From contig CM028131.1 of the NCBI GenBank assembly GCA_016271365.2, positions 170,752,501 to 170,816,500 on the forward strand: DNA of 64,000 bases. Direction: 5' to 3'. Position numbers and translations under genes: made by a program. Numbering within the stretch: position 1 is the first letter of the stretch; the number at the start of each line of letters is the position of its first letter. Shown piece after piece: positions 43,052 to 55,492 of the stretch. The notes beneath the pieces are model-generated. The model had not been told where the DNA came from, searched no databases, and worked only from the letters and a program-made list of their open reading frames with translations. Source of the DNA: Neoceratodus forsteri. Lineage: Eukaryota > Chordata > Ceratodontiformes > Ceratodontidae.

Positions 43052-43296
43052 AGTGGCTTAGCATGTGGCTCACTCACCTCTGAGGCCAGGAGATCTGAAG
43101 GCTGTGGGTTCTATCCCCACACCAGACACTTGGGTTAAATCCCAGTACTGACACTATAGTGCAGCATGAGTGGGGTGCTGCACTCCTGAGGTGCTGTCTT
43201 TCAGATGAGGCATTAAACAGAGGTCCCATCTGCCTGTTCTGGTGGTAGTTCAGGTGGATGTTAAGATCCCTTGGCACTTCTTGAAAAGAGTAGGGG
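43052..43296 (+). repeat. tRNA-derived SINE, 5' portion, interrupted by Tx1-A
   Basis: The polymerase III A box is TGGCTTAGCATGTGG (about 43054-43068) and the B box is GGTTCTATCCC (about 43108-43118), 40 bases apart as in a tRNA. After the tRNA-like head comes a body with GTGCTGTCTTTCAGATGAGG, CATTAAACAGAGGTCC and GATCCCTTGGCACTTCTTG, which I recognise as the body of a SINE family widespread in vertebrates. The SINE stops abruptly at AAAGAGTAGGGG (43285-43296), where the Tx1-A 3' end begins. Its remaining part is not in the window and would be expected to the right of position 64000. Confidence 0.82.
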
Positions 43297-43599
43297 AAAG
43301 TTTTATTGTGAAGCTTCACAATACATATCAAACAAACATTAAACATACATATAAGAGTAGAGCAAATAAACATGTCGCAGTAATCATTCCAAAAAAAGGC
43401 TAACAAGAAACTGTGCATTAGAAATAGGATTTTTTCAACCAATCTTATCTTTCAGAAATGGTACTGTTTTCCATTTAGTAATCCATTCATTGTATATCAG
43501 ATGTTATTTTTCCCAAAGACAGTGGTTATACAGTTCATGTTCAATTCTCTCTACAACACTTAGTGGATTTTGCTATATTTGTTGCAGGACAAATTTACA

Positions 43600-46500
43600 T
43601 TGAGTCTGTCATAACACAAATTTAAAGAAAGCAAAAAATAGCCTAACAAATCCGGCACCCATATTATGTAGTGTAACTAAAAATCCACCCACTATTTGCA
43701 TATATATAATCTTCTGCCAAATAGATCTTCCCCATCTTATAGAGAGATGCTTCCATACTTCTTGTACATAGGGCCATTGTACCAGAAAATGCTGCATTGT
43801 TTCTTCCTGGGTTACACAAATTAACCTAGGACACATTCTCTCTGAAATGCGTTTGTGTTTAGCATTCCCCTTTAAATTAAACCTGTTATAGCTACTCAGC
43901 CAAGTGATATTCAATATTCTGGGAGGTATCCTTTTGTCCTGTAAGGCCTTTAGTACCTTCCCATGATGTTGCACAGGTATCTCTTTAAATTCTAGGACTA
44001 TAGCATGACCTTGAAGTTGAATAGTGGAATATATTGTTTTCCTAGGTTTACCTATTACTTGTTCTGATGATAGATCCCATTTTTTAGTATTTTAATAACA
44101 GGCTGAAAATGTGCTGGAAATGATTTTACAGTATAGGGCAACCTTGTGTGTGAGGTCCAAAATTCAAAGAAAGGTCTTAACCAGTAATCTGCAAACAGTA
44201 CCCACGTTGTATTCTGAGATCTAGAGAATTTGATTATGCTCCTATGAAAATACATGCTAAAATTAAAAGAAAGGGATTTATCAAGTTCAGACCACCATGT
44301 GTGTTGGATGCATAAAGAATATCTCTTTTGATTGGGTTTACTTCCCAGATAGTTTGAAAAAATAGGCTCCGTAGTGTAGTTTCTAAAGACTGTGGGATCA
44401 GGTATATAACACTTAGATATAGAAATATAGGTAATAGAAAGGTTTTAACCAGCATGACTTTCTTCTGTTTTGTTTGTTATCAAGATTTCCATATGGAAAC
44501 TTTATGCTTTGCAAACTCTGTCTTTGTGTTCCAATTCAGCAGAGCATTATCCCCCCTTCCAAAATGAATACCCAACATTTTTAAGGTTCTTCTGCTACAG
44601 GTATATTTTGTAAGGAATCCAGAGATGGTGTTGCATTACTGATAGGGTATATACTGCTTTTATTTTTATTTATACAGGCTCCAGCAGCTGTAGAGTAAAT
44701 CTCAGCTTGTTGTGGCACCTTATTTCCTGATTCAGAATCTGCAATAAATACACATATATATCATCTGCATATGCTGTAGTTTTTATGGTTAGAGTGCTCC
44801 TCTTAGGTTGAATCCCCAATATGGACCTATCTTAGTGTATTAGTCTCAAAAGAAGATCTAAGCATACGACGTACAACAGGGGGCTCACGGGACACACCTG
44901 TTGCACTCCCCGGTTAATAGATATGTAGGAGCCCAAATATCCATTAACTAAAGATATAGCTGTTGCCATTTAATATAATAATCTTATCCAAGAACAGAAG
45001 ACTGGGGGAATACCATAGGCTAATAGGACATGTGTGATAAAGTGATGGGGCTTTGTCGAATGCCTTTTCTTGATCAATCAACATAATATAACCATTAATT
45101 TTATTTTCCTTTCTTTGCTCAGTTATTTCCCTAATGAGAAGTAGGTTATCTTCCACTGATCTACCAGGGATTGGACATGTCTGGGTTATTGTAATTAAGT
45201 AAGGAGCTATTTGAACCAGTCTGGCAGTAAGGATTTTCATTAATATTTTCAAATCTGTATTGAGTAAACTTAAAGATCTTCAGTTATTTAAATTCATCTG
45301 TCATTCTTTTTATGAATTAAGATTTGTAATGCTATGCAAATATGGAAATCAATTTTCTGATTTTGCTAGATCCAATTATACACTTCTGTAAGTATAATGC
45401 TAAGGATGTAACTGAAAGTTTTATAAAATTCAGTTGGAAGACAGTCTAGTCCTGGGGTTGTGTAATTTTTTTTTTATTTTGAGATAGTTACCTATACTTC
45501 CTTTTCAGTTATGGGTGCTATGAGTTGAGGAATAAGTTCCCTCGGGTACTCAGGTCTTTGAAAAGAAGCCAAGGGTTTCAAAATATTTTGATCATCAATA
45601 TTAGGGGCTGTATACATATCTCTGAAATATTTAGTAACCTCCTTTAATATCTCTGATGTAGTAGTAATTTGATTACCTTCTTGAGTTCTTACTTCAGTTA
45701 GAGTTCTGTATATTATTCTATTATTACTACTGTCAAACACATCACCAAACCTTTTTTTTTTCCTTGGGAGCAGATCCTATGTTCATTTAACATTGATGCA
45801 GCCCCTAGAATATTGTAATGTTTCCATTTCTTTTTTAACCATATTAACTTGGGAAGTTACTGTAGATTTGTAAACTGTGTATTAATCTTTGAATATAGTT
45901 TTTCTAACTGAAAACGTAAAGTGAGATATCTTTTATACTGATTTGTTATGTGCTGTGAAAAATTCTGTTACTAGTGTTTTAATTTCTTGCTTATTTTCTA
46001 CCAGCCAAACACTCAAATTCTCTATTAGGCCAGCTAAGGACATATGAACTTTCAGGAGCTCCTGAATATTTAATATTTAAGATGCTCATAAATCAGCAAA
46101 GTGATATTACACTTCCAATAACCTTTTCCTTGTGGGGCATATTCCCCTATATTTAAAATGGTTGTCAGAATAATATGATATGATATCTCAAACAGAATTG
46201 TTTTATCTTGAAGTACTGTCACCTGTTGTGATGTGAAAACAAAGTCTATTCTGGTGGAAAGACGTCCTTTATAAAAAATGTGTCCTCCCTGTGCATGACA
46301 AATTCTATATGTATCCTGCAGTTTACATTTTGTGAGTATCTGTTTAAGGCAAGTAGTGTCACAGTAATCTTTTCCCATAGGTGTCTCACTATTTTGTCTA
46401 GTTAGCCCACAGTTAAAATCTCCACCCTAAATAATGTTCTTGGTGGTGAACAAGTATGGCTTAATTGAAGTAAATAAATCTACCCTATCTTTTTTCCATA

Positions 46501-46830
46501 GGGAAGCATATATATTTATTGCTCTCCAAAACTTGTTTTGGTATGTAAAATCCAACAGAAGTGGTCTTCCAGAAGAGATTTCTACTAATTTAGTTACTTT
46601 GAACTCATCACCTCGAAATAAAATCCCTGCACCATCACAGGTGTCTGTTCCAAAGAAAAAAAATGCAGGTCCCCAATGCCATAATTTTTTTGCTACCTAA
46701 ACTAGTGATAAAGAATTCAATCTAGTATCTTGTGGGAAACAAATATTAAAATTTCGGTCTTTCAGGCTGTTTAAAGTGATTAATCTGTGCCAAGCATTCT
46801 TGTTACTGTTGGTATTCATGGTTGCTATAC
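43600..46830 (-). pseudogene. Tx1-A ORF2: endonuclease and reverse transcriptase, broken
   Basis: The endonuclease part includes GRPLLLDFTYQNKFWRAINI, a GGDFNCGL box near 46430-46410, TYRICHAQGGHIFYKGRLST and RIDFVFTS. RT pieces are MFDSSNNRIIYRTLTEVRTQ (45740), TARLVQIAPYLITITQTCPI with PGRSVEDNLLLIREI (about 45220-45120), YIMLIDQEKAFDKA (motif A), and AYADDIYVY (YADD at 44771-44760). The tail has LVKTFLLPIFLYLSVIYLIP, ASNTHGGLNL and a zinc-ribbon-like CPRLICVTQEETMQHFLVQW (about 43830). PGRSxxxNLLLIRE and the DQEKAFD form of motif A are characteristic of the Tx1/L1 group. At least six breaks. Confidence 0.85.
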
Positions 46831-47356
46831 TTAGCACTGAATTGTGAGTCATTTAAGAAATTTAGGTGTTCTTGCCAAACCTGGTGCCCCTTCTAGTCCT
46901 AACCCCAAGTTGTTTAGGCCTAGCACTCTCTCCAGATTTGTGCCCCCATTTCCCCTTCTGAATCTGGCATAAGGAGGGGTTGAGATGATGTTCCAGACTC
47001 CCCCTCCCTGTTCAGATTCTTGTGAACCTTTAGATAACACCTCAAACTTGTTGCTCAGGGGAATTATTACATATGGGGAAGATGCTTTGATCATTTTTTA
47101 TCTTGTTCTATTCTGTCTTATAGCTCTTTTCTTAGTGGTCATCCCAGCATCAGGTGGGGGCATAACTAAGGGTTCCTCAGCTTGCTCAGTGGTAACAGTC
47201 TCCTCAGCCTCCCTTATGTCAGGATTTGTTTCATCTTGGACTATAGGCATTTCACTCTTGAGGTATTCCACTCTCCAGTACCTCTTCTGGGGGGGGGCCT
47301 CAGATGCCTGGGCTGCAGTAGCTGACTTATTAGTGCCTGCCGTGTTCTGAGTATCA

Positions 47357-49125
47357 CTAGAATGAACATTTTTCTGAGCAGCAATGTCTTTTTTTGTGTG
47401 CTTTAGTTAGGATATTGTCCTGGTAAGGGTGGTCATTCCTGGTATGGGTTTCCCATGGACAAGTCCTAAAAGCATGACCAAGTTCCTCACATAAGTTGCA
47501 CTTGATCTCGTTCTGGCAATCAGGCACAAATTGCATCTCAGACAATCACAGGTCGAGTTCAGGTGCATATAAGACCCACATTTAAAGGAGATTCTGGGTT
47601 GTCCGGCATAAAAACAATGACCCTTCCCTCTTCCCAGAAATAAGCTATTTGGCAGATGGATGGGGTCTAAGTTGTTATGATACAGATGAACCTTAAATTG
47701 CCATCCCCCTGTCCATAGTTGTTCATTGTCAAAGCATGTAATGTTATGGAGACCCCAAAACATCACATCTTTGTTGCAACCAGTATATAATATCATGCAC
47801 AACTACGTTCTCATTTCTAATCACATTTTTAATAGCAGATTTAGTGAGAGGTATTGCTCAGAAAGGAAGCCAAAGTGTTGTATAGCGCATTTTTTCAAAT
47901 TTGGTCCAAAACCTAACTAGGCCCTGAGGGGTTTTAAAACTAATGCCATACAAACTGTCACCAGAAACATGAATGAGCACATAAATTTCATTAGTAAAAA
48001 ACCCCAGTGACTCTTTTATTAACTTTTTCCCCACAGGTACACTTAGAAGTCTTCCTTTGTACTGTAATTGGACTACATTTCTGCTTTGCATGGGAGGATG
48101 CTGTCCCATGAAATTGTCTCTGCTTCTAAATTCCTCCCACTTAGTTTTCACCTTTTCCCAGGAGTCTACTTGAGGGTGCTGTGGAGGTGTTTCCATGTCC
48201 ATCCATTCTCCCCAAATAGGGGGGAAGGTGCTAGGCCCTTCATCTCCTGATGAAGAGCTTGAAACCACTGGGAGCTTTGTTAAATTAGTTGGGACAGAGT
48301 CATCAAGCTGTACTTCATCATCATTTAATTCCATGTCAGAATCAGTTACAAATGGCCACTTTTGTACTTGCAAGTCTGAAGAGGGGTTTTGTACTCTCAG
48401 AATTGGCTATGTGCTGGGTCTGGCATCCAATGGCCCGATACTCCTGGCTTCCACCCGGCACTTTTTAGTGAGCGTTCTAGCGAGCAGGAGATTTTGCTCA
48501 CAGGCTGTGTCTCCACTTCTGCCATATCAGTCCTTCCTCTTCTTAAGCCTAAACCCCTGCCCATGCTTTTAGCATTTTTAAAACAGTCAGTAGAAGTACT
48601 TACAGTATATGACCAGGGATTACAGGATTCAGTCCGGGTCTCAGTAGTATAAGTATCTGCCGCAGCTTCACAGGTGGGGGTTTGAAAATCAGCTGGGTGG
48701 CTCTCATTTGATGCTAGTATATCATCAGGTGCTTTGAAAGTCTGCTTACCTAATTTAGACACTTCATTCAGGAGTGATGCTGGAGAAGGCACCTCAAAAC
48801 TTGGAACAGGACTTTCGCTATTATCCAAATACAGTTCTACTTGCTCGGGTAACTCAGGTGAAATATCCATGATAGGTTACTCTTCTGCCAAAATTATAGC
48901 CATCACCAATTCTCTGTTTGTCCTCAGCATATTTTTCAACCACAATTCATGTTTCATAAGTAAACCAGAAGGCATATTTTCCGTGTCATTTATAGTATCC
49001 ACCAACATAGGCTCCAAAATAGCAAGTTCTTGATTTATATCGATCTCTTGTGCTGGACCTGTAAAAGGGGATATCTGCTCTCCTACAGGGCTACCAGCAG
49101 AATGACCATCTGAGACAGAGGCCAT
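47357..49125 (-). pseudogene. Tx1-A ORF1: zinc-knuckle RNA-binding protein, broken
   Basis: The start is at 49125 (MASVSDGHSAGSPVGEQISP); one or two breaks follow. Long acidic and serine-rich stretches (48870-48060) lead to the conserved domain VVQLQYKGRLLSVPVGKKLI and KESLGFFTNEIYVLIHVSG, then WTGGWQFKVHL, FLGRGKGHCFYAGQPRISFK with CGSYMHLNSTC, and a last knuckle CNLCEELGHAFRTCPW (about 47500-47450). The order GRKxGxCFYxGQPxxCxKCG followed by two or three CCHC knuckles is typical of Tx1-clade ORF1. It would bind element RNA in the ribonucleoprotein. Confidence 0.85.
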
Positions 49126-49150
49126 GGCTCCAGCAGCTCCCCCTACCAGC

Positions 49151-49163
49151 AGAGATGGGGGGG
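49151..49163. other. junction of Tx1-B 3' end and Tx1-A 5' end, degenerate target
   Basis: The plus strand reads AGAGATGGGGGGGAA between the 5' start of copy A (to the left) and AATAAAAA-type 3' end of copy B (to the right). It resembles, with changes, the AAAGAGTAGGGG found at the two other Tx1 3' junctions (43285 and 55175). Confidence 0.6.
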
Positions 49164-49357
49164 AATTTTTATTTCAATCAAAAGTAAACAAAATTCATCC
49201 AAAACATAAAAATGCAATTTATAAAAAAATCAAAATCAGAAAATTCTGCTATCTAACAAAAGTACAGTAAAACAAAAAACATTCATATAAAAAGTAAAAT
49301 AAAAATATTAAAAAACAGATAGTAAATCAATAGAATATAAGAATAACCCCAGACAAA

Positions 49358-52300
49358 TCAATCAAATGCAACAAAACTAAAAAAATAAAGAAAAAGAAGA
49401 AAAAGGAAACATCCAACCACCCCATGTTTCAAAAAAAACTGAAAAAGATGCACCCAATGGAGACTCAAAACATAATCAAAGAAATCAAAACCCCGCCAAA
49501 GTCTATCCCATTGCTGAAAACTATAAGAATCTTTTTCTGCCTGTTTCCAGGAAATCAAATCAGCTGATAACAAAAAAAAAAGCTCTAGAACCGGAATATG
49601 TTGTTGCTGTAAAACCAAACAACACCAACTAATCCAAAGCCAGTACAAAAAATGGGCATGGAGAATTCAAAATGTACTACTATTGCCCAAAGTATCTAAT
49701 CCCATAGAAATACCAAAATACAACAACCGAGAACTGGAAGGGGTAACTATCACCCCCTTCCATCGTTCATTCATCACATCCCAAAACAAACCAGCACATG
49801 GACAAGTAAAACAAAGATGGTCCATAGTTTAAAGCTGCACAACACATCCTTCTCTAGGACAATATCTTTCAGGCAAAGCCTTATGCTTTTGGTTCCCTCG
49901 AACATTTACTCTGTCATGAATTCCCAACCATACCATATCCCATAATTTCTCAGGAATCCTACCATCTGAAATATAAGCCTAAATACTAGATCGATCAGAA
50001 ACAGAAAACCTCAAAAAGGGAAAATCGGAAAAACAATGCATTTGTATGTCAGCATAAAGGGCATTTCGGTAAAGTCATAAAACTGACTCATAACTCACAG
50101 ACTATAACTTAATCTTATCAAAAACCCCAATCCAATGGGAAAGCAAACATGGGTTACATTTATTTTTATGCAAAAAACTATCGGATTTCCATTCCCACAA
50201 AACTCCCTGTAAAACCGCCAAACCCCAGTCTCCCCATAAATGCCCCTTAAGTTGCATCAATGGCATTAAATTATGATACAAAAAAATTGAAAAATAAAAA
50301 ACCATAGGATTTATCATCTGTACCCCGCCTTCAGCAATAGAATTATATAACACCGTCCTCCACACCGGGTTGAGGCGACTACCCCAGAATCCACTAAAAA
50401 AAGCGCTTAACAATTGTGTTTCAAAAGACTTAGGGATATAAAAAAATGCCCTTAAAAATAAAAATACCAGAATTAAAAAAGTATTAATGCAATAAACACA
50501 TTTCTGTTTAGACAAATTCCATTTATTCCATTCTGTTACCATCACTTTTCCCTTTTGCAATGCTATATCCCAATTATAGCCAGCCATATCTGAACCACCA
50601 AAAAATATCCCTAGAACTCGACAAGGAGACATTGCAATCGGAAACCTCCCCACTCCATAGGGTATACTTGAAAACTACTCAAACATAAACATGTCGTCTT
50701 CTCATCATTAAAACGAGCCCCTGTGACTGTTTCCAAAACCTGAATTAAGCTGCATGCTAATAGAATAGAGTCCCCATCTGGCACCACCAAACACACATCA
50801 TTCACATAAGCCAAAACCTTACAGCCTCTACCTAAAACACCCGGAACCTGTTTTATACAAGGAGATCTTTGTAAAACTCTTAATAAGGGATCTAAAGTGA
50901 AAACATACAATAAGGGGCTCAACCGGCATCCTTGGTGGACTCCCCTATAAATTCTATGAGAATCCCTTCTCCACCCATTGTCACAGGGAACAACATAAGC
51001 CAAAGAATAACACAGCTTCAGCCACTGAATAAAGGGCTCTGAATATCATAGGCTGCCAAACAGGACTACAAAAAGGAATGTGAAACCCCATCAAAAGTTT
51101 TTGCATGGTCTAAATTGATCAGGTATCCCTGCCCCTGATGAGATTCACCCTCCTGGCCCCCATGCTCCATCAGTTCTTGTAAGAAAAACAAAGCTTCAAT
51201 AATACCATGTCCAGGAACAGAACAAAACTGCACTGGGCAAATAAGATCCATCATCACTAAACTTAATCTATTCCCTAATAGTTTAGCGAATATTTTAAAA
51301 TCAGTATTCAGCAATGCGAGAGGTCTCCAATTCCCTATATCTGCCTTATTCCCTTTTTTTATAAAGAAGAATCATCAGACCTTCATACGTAGAAGTAGGT
51401 AAAACATAATCTCAAAGAAAAAAATTATATAAAGAAAGCAATTTGGTAGGCATAATATCCCACAAAAGTTTTTAAACTTCATTAGAAAGTCCATCAGCTC
51501 CAGGTGTTGCATCATGATGGAGCGACTGAATGACTGCCTTCAACTCTAATCTAGTAAAGTGTAATATCAGAGTATTTTGTAAAGATGGGGAAAGTCTAGG
51601 TAGTTCAGCTGCTTGTAGCAAATGGGCTGAAAACTGTGACTCAGAAACTGATTCCCCAAACATGTCACTAATGTAATCATCCAAAACCTTCATAATACCC
51701 TTATTATCAAAAACTTCCACCGTAGAAGAATCAAACAAACTATGAATCCTTGTATGCTCTCATCTAGTTTGACTAGCCAAAAAGGGATTAATCTGTTCAG
51801 CTTTTCCTTAGTGCCAAACATCTGTTCCCTTTTTAGAGAATGCAACCTATCATATTGAAATTGCATCATATGCAGCTTTAATTTCCTAATTTTTTCTATG
51901 TTCTGCTCATATTCAGCAACTGGTTGTGAAAGCAATGATTGCAACTCACTGCACAGTTTCAAATACATCCCATAATGAGAAGACGAAAGTACCTGAAGAC
52001 TGAAAAAACCCAGTAAACAAACTTTAAATTCTTCTTACCATAAACCTATATCCTCAAACAAAAATATGGTTGACAACTTATCTTGAATAATAATTTTTCA
52101 ATCCAACAAAACATAGGCCTGAGTCAGCAAGCAGGTATTTAGCTGCCACACTCCATGACCTGTAACCCTTAACAGGGGAGTCAAAATCACAAGACCAATC
52201 AAATTATGATCAGAGGTTTCAACTGGACCATTAAGAGTATTATCCACTACTAATGATTGATATATAAAAATAAAATCAATATGAGAGGACAAAGCACCCT

Positions 52301-52700
52301 TATAAAATGTAGGTTTAGCCTGCTTATGTCCTGAGACATGTACATCCCATAAACCAGTCTGATTAATAAGGGTTCTAAGAAAACCCTATCACAATATTGT
52401 TTACCAGGTAACTGTTTTTGAAAGTTAATATTAAAATCACCACCGAAAAACACCTGTCTACTGTCTACTAGTATATAAAAAAGGTTGCACCTTTTTCAAT
52501 AAAGTAATTCAAAAAGCCTTAGTCTATGGACCATACAGATTAATCAAGTGAAAATTAATACCCCGATTAACAACATCTAGCAAAAATGCACAGCCTGGAT
52601 CAATGTCTATCATTCTAGACACAGTAACTGCATGTGAAAAAAACAATACTCCACACCACTACACGTTTCCTCCTCAATAGACCAAAAAGAAGAACCTCAA
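49358..52700 (-). pseudogene. Tx1-B ORF2: endonuclease and reverse transcriptase, broken
   Basis: Endonuclease: VFFGGDFNINFQKQ (about 52450), SSHIDFIFI and ETSDHNLIGLVI (about 52290-52200). RT: MFDSSTVEVFDNKGIMKVLD, HHDATPGADGLSNEV (about 51500), LLNTDFKIFAKLLGNRLSL, VPGHGIIEALFFLQEL, GYLINLDHAKTFDGVSHSFL (motif A, about 51125) and GVHQGCRLSPLLYVFTLDPL (motif B, 50950-50890). The active-site box reads AYVNDVCLVV: YVND (50808-50797) instead of YADD, so one catalytic aspartate is lost. The C-terminal region (50653-50102) has a LGIFFGGSDMAGYNW segment and AEGGVQMINPMVFYF. The last frame ends at 49358. Confidence 0.85.
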
Positions 52701-52843
52701 AACCAATCCTTAATTGCTAAATTGATCTCCCCCAATGTATATACTGTAATCTAGTGTCTTGCAAGAAGACGACATCAAAACCTAAATAGTGTAACGCCCC
52801 AAAGGTGGCTAAACATTTCCTTAAAGATTTAATACTATTGACA

Positions 52844-55142
52844 TTAAGGCAAGCCAATTTTAAAGAAAATCACACAGAGAGGTTTTAAAGTTTTGCCACT
52901 GGATCTAGTAACATGTTTAGTTTTCTCCAGAACTTTTGTTTTGCCTGTTAACTGCTCCTCCGGTCTAACAGGGGAAAGAAGCTCAGCAGAAAAAGGCAAA
53001 CCTTCAGTTTTCATAGGATGCTCCTCATCTACCTGGTCACTCCACGTAGCAAAAGGCACAAATCTATTAGATAATGGCAGGGGTGAAATGGGAGCATCAG
53101 GAACCATGCCAGCAGGTAAATTTATGGGCAAAGAAGCATCAGATTTTGTCTCAGTGAAAACCACTGGCTCAAAGCTTGGTATAAGAGTGGCCTCAAAAGG
53201 TTCAACAGCATCAGTAGGAAACACTTACATGAAGAAACCATCCTCTCGGGAGTATGTATGTCTCGCGAGGTGAATCCTGAGGGGTCACAAATGGGGTTTG
53301 CTTCTCCACAAATTGTTGGTCCAAAATAGGTGTCAAGGGTAAAGCAGACTGTATGTCAGGAGGAACTTAGGTCACTGCCAAATGGGGGAGTTTGGATTCG
53401 GGTACCCCAGCTCTAGACTTTTCCCCGGCATAACCTCCACGACCTCTCTCTCTCCATCTGCCTTGAAAGGTAGGTTCAGTATCAGGATGAAAAGGCTGTC
53501 CAAAGGAGCGTCTAGCTTTGGATAAATAAAATTATGATCTGAGAGACCATCTGGGCTATGTGCAGCCCAAGGACAGGAAGCATAAACATGATCCCCCTCC
53601 CCACACATATCACATTTCAGTGGAGCTAAACATTGTGCAGCTATATGCCCCAATACCCCACATTGAAAACACTTCACTTGATCACAATCCACATTAAGAT
53701 GGGACAAGGAACCACACTTCTAGCAGCTTTTAGACTGGCCTGCATAGAAAATAATACCCCTGTGTTGACCTAAGAAAAAGGAGCTAGGTAAATGATGAAT
53801 GCCATCTTCATTTTGCTTTAACTGCACCCATACCATCCACTGCCCATTTCAAAAGCCGTTATCATCCATACTAGGTTTAGGGGCATCAAAAACTGAACAA
53901 CATTTTTCAAGCCAAAACAGTATACTGTCCAAATTCACTCCTTCATTCCTAAAAAGGATAGTCACAGTTTTTACAGTAGGCTTGGTGATAGGGATCGCTA
54001 TAAAATCCAGCCAGACCTCAGAATTCTTATCATCATAATGCAGCCTCTAGAATTTATTGAGAGAAATCCCAGAGCAGAAGCTAATATCATAATTATGGCC
54101 CCCCGGGGAGTGTATGAAAGCATACACCTACACCCGAGTAAATACCATGGATTCCATCAACAAGTTTTTCCAACCCATAGCCTTTCAGGGAGTATAGGTG
54201 CTAGGCCCTTGTACTGGAGCCAGACCAAGAATCATCTTTTGGCTGCCTCTGCCAGTTTCTGAAAGAGACCAGCATACACTAGGTATTATGTTTATGCGAC
54301 TCTGTGCCTTCCTTCCCCGTTTGATCAGGAAAAGCTCTTACCTGAACAGAATCTGCATCTTGAATTTTAGTAAAGGGAGATGGTCTAGAAATAGAATCAC
54401 CTACTGTCACTCGGGCATCCTTGCCCTGAGATTGAGTGTCTGCCATAGTAGCCAAATCCTCTGCCTCGCTTCCAGTCGCAACAGCCGCAGTAGCAGGAGA
54501 TACAATTGGAAGAAGCGGCTTTGTAGCCACAGCTGTTAATGTGAAGTCCAGTATACCCACCGTATTTGAACTATCCAAAATATGGTCTGGAGATCCAAGG
54601 ATGGGAATAGAAGGGTCCGGTGCCCAGATATTCTGCTACCTAATCCAACCTGCATTTGAGAGTGCTTCACCAGGAGTCCACTGAGCAGATAAATCGAGAG
54701 AACCAGAAGCCACCACTGAAGACTCAGGTAAGAGGGGGGATTGTTCTGGTTGAACAGGGAGATCAGAGGAAATATCCAAGGGGACCCCTGAAAGGAATCT
54801 CTTATGGCCAAGAGACAAAGGACTAGCCAAAGATCGTTTCCTTTTCTTCTTTTCTTCCTCCAATCTCTGCCTACAGGATTGGAAATCCTGTTCTGCCACT
54901 GAAATTAATTCCAATAAATACATTTTTTTCTTCTCCAATTCAGTTTGTAAGTCCTTTTTGACCTCCATAAAGTCTCCTTCAGTTAAAAGTGGATCCACAG
55001 CATCCTCAGCTTATAAAGCCTTATCTGGAGCCAAGTCCTGCATATCACAAATACGTTCTGATTCACAACCTGACAAGAGCACCTGAGGGTCAGCAACACA
55101 TCCACCTCCTCCAGTGTCCTGAACAAGAATGGGGACCTCCAT
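52844..55142 (-). pseudogene. Tx1-B ORF1: coiled coil and zinc knuckles, broken
   Basis: The start at 55142 gives MEVPILVQDTGGGGCVADPQ, with one stop near 55014. A coiled-coil segment follows, EVKKDLQTELEKKKMYLLEL to EEEKKKRKRS (54960-54830). After several breaks the zinc-knuckle region reads SHLNVDCDQVKCFQCGVLGH, IAAQCLAPLKC and CGEGDHVYASCPWAAHS (53710-53570). The remainder to about 52844 is acidic and proline-rich (PAGMVPDAPISPLPLSNRF). Alignment by eye with the copy A start suggests both copies keep their true 5' ends. Confidence 0.8.
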
Positions 55143-55174
55143 TCTTCCTGCCACACTTACAGTGCCAGCTGCAG

Positions 55175-55186
55175 AAAGAGTAGGGG
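55175..55186. repeat. Tx1 target motif AAAGAGTAGGGG at B/C junction
   Basis: This is identical over 12 bases to 43285-43296, where the SINE is broken by copy A. To the left is the 5' start of copy B (plus strand CCAGCTGCAG), to the right the 3' end of copy C (TAGTTTTATT). See the first finding. Confidence 0.85.
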
Positions 55187-55492
55187 TAGTTTTATTGAAA
55201 TAACATCGTAAAAAACATATGGTAAATATACATATACAGAAAAAACATTATTTAATCATATGAAACAATAACTTCCAATCCCTCTATTTTTTTTAAACTT
55301 GTAACTCAATCAATTAAGATGCTAAAAATGTTACTCCTGTCAATAACTTTAGTATCATGACTGTCTATGCTGAAACATCAAAATCAATATATACAGAAAC
55401 CCAAAAGGGATTTACTTATATTTTATAAAAAATAAAAACCCTTTCCACCATTTGTGGACCTGTTGAGGTGTTTAATTTGGTACATCTTTGTC

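Larger units (their letters stand above)
43297..49150 (-). mobile_element. Tx1-clade LINE, copy A
   Basis: Minus-strand element with ORF1 (49125-47357, zinc knuckles) and ORF2 (about 46830-43600, endonuclease plus RT). Its 3' end reads AATAAAACTTT and joins the SINE at CCCCTACTCTTT (minus-strand sense). The 5' end lies only about 25 bases upstream of the ORF1 start and abuts the 3' end of copy B. ORF1 and ORF2 both look like Tx1 (L1 superfamily) proteins. Many frame breaks. Confidence 0.85.
49164..55174 (-). mobile_element. Tx1-clade LINE, copy B
   Basis: Minus-strand, near-full-length element. ORF1 starts at 55142, 30-odd bases from the 5' end; ORF2 covers about 52700-49358; a long A-rich 3' region (plus strand 49170-49400) ends in AATAAAAATT. 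It is clearly a different subfamily from copy A, by protein sequence and 3' end. The 5' end abuts the target motif and 3' end of copy C. Confidence 0.85.

Noticed and set aside
43052..43125. Possible tRNA gene
   Set aside because: A and B boxes are present, but the sequence continues into a SINE body and there is no acceptor stem that closes; it is the tRNA-like head of a SINE.
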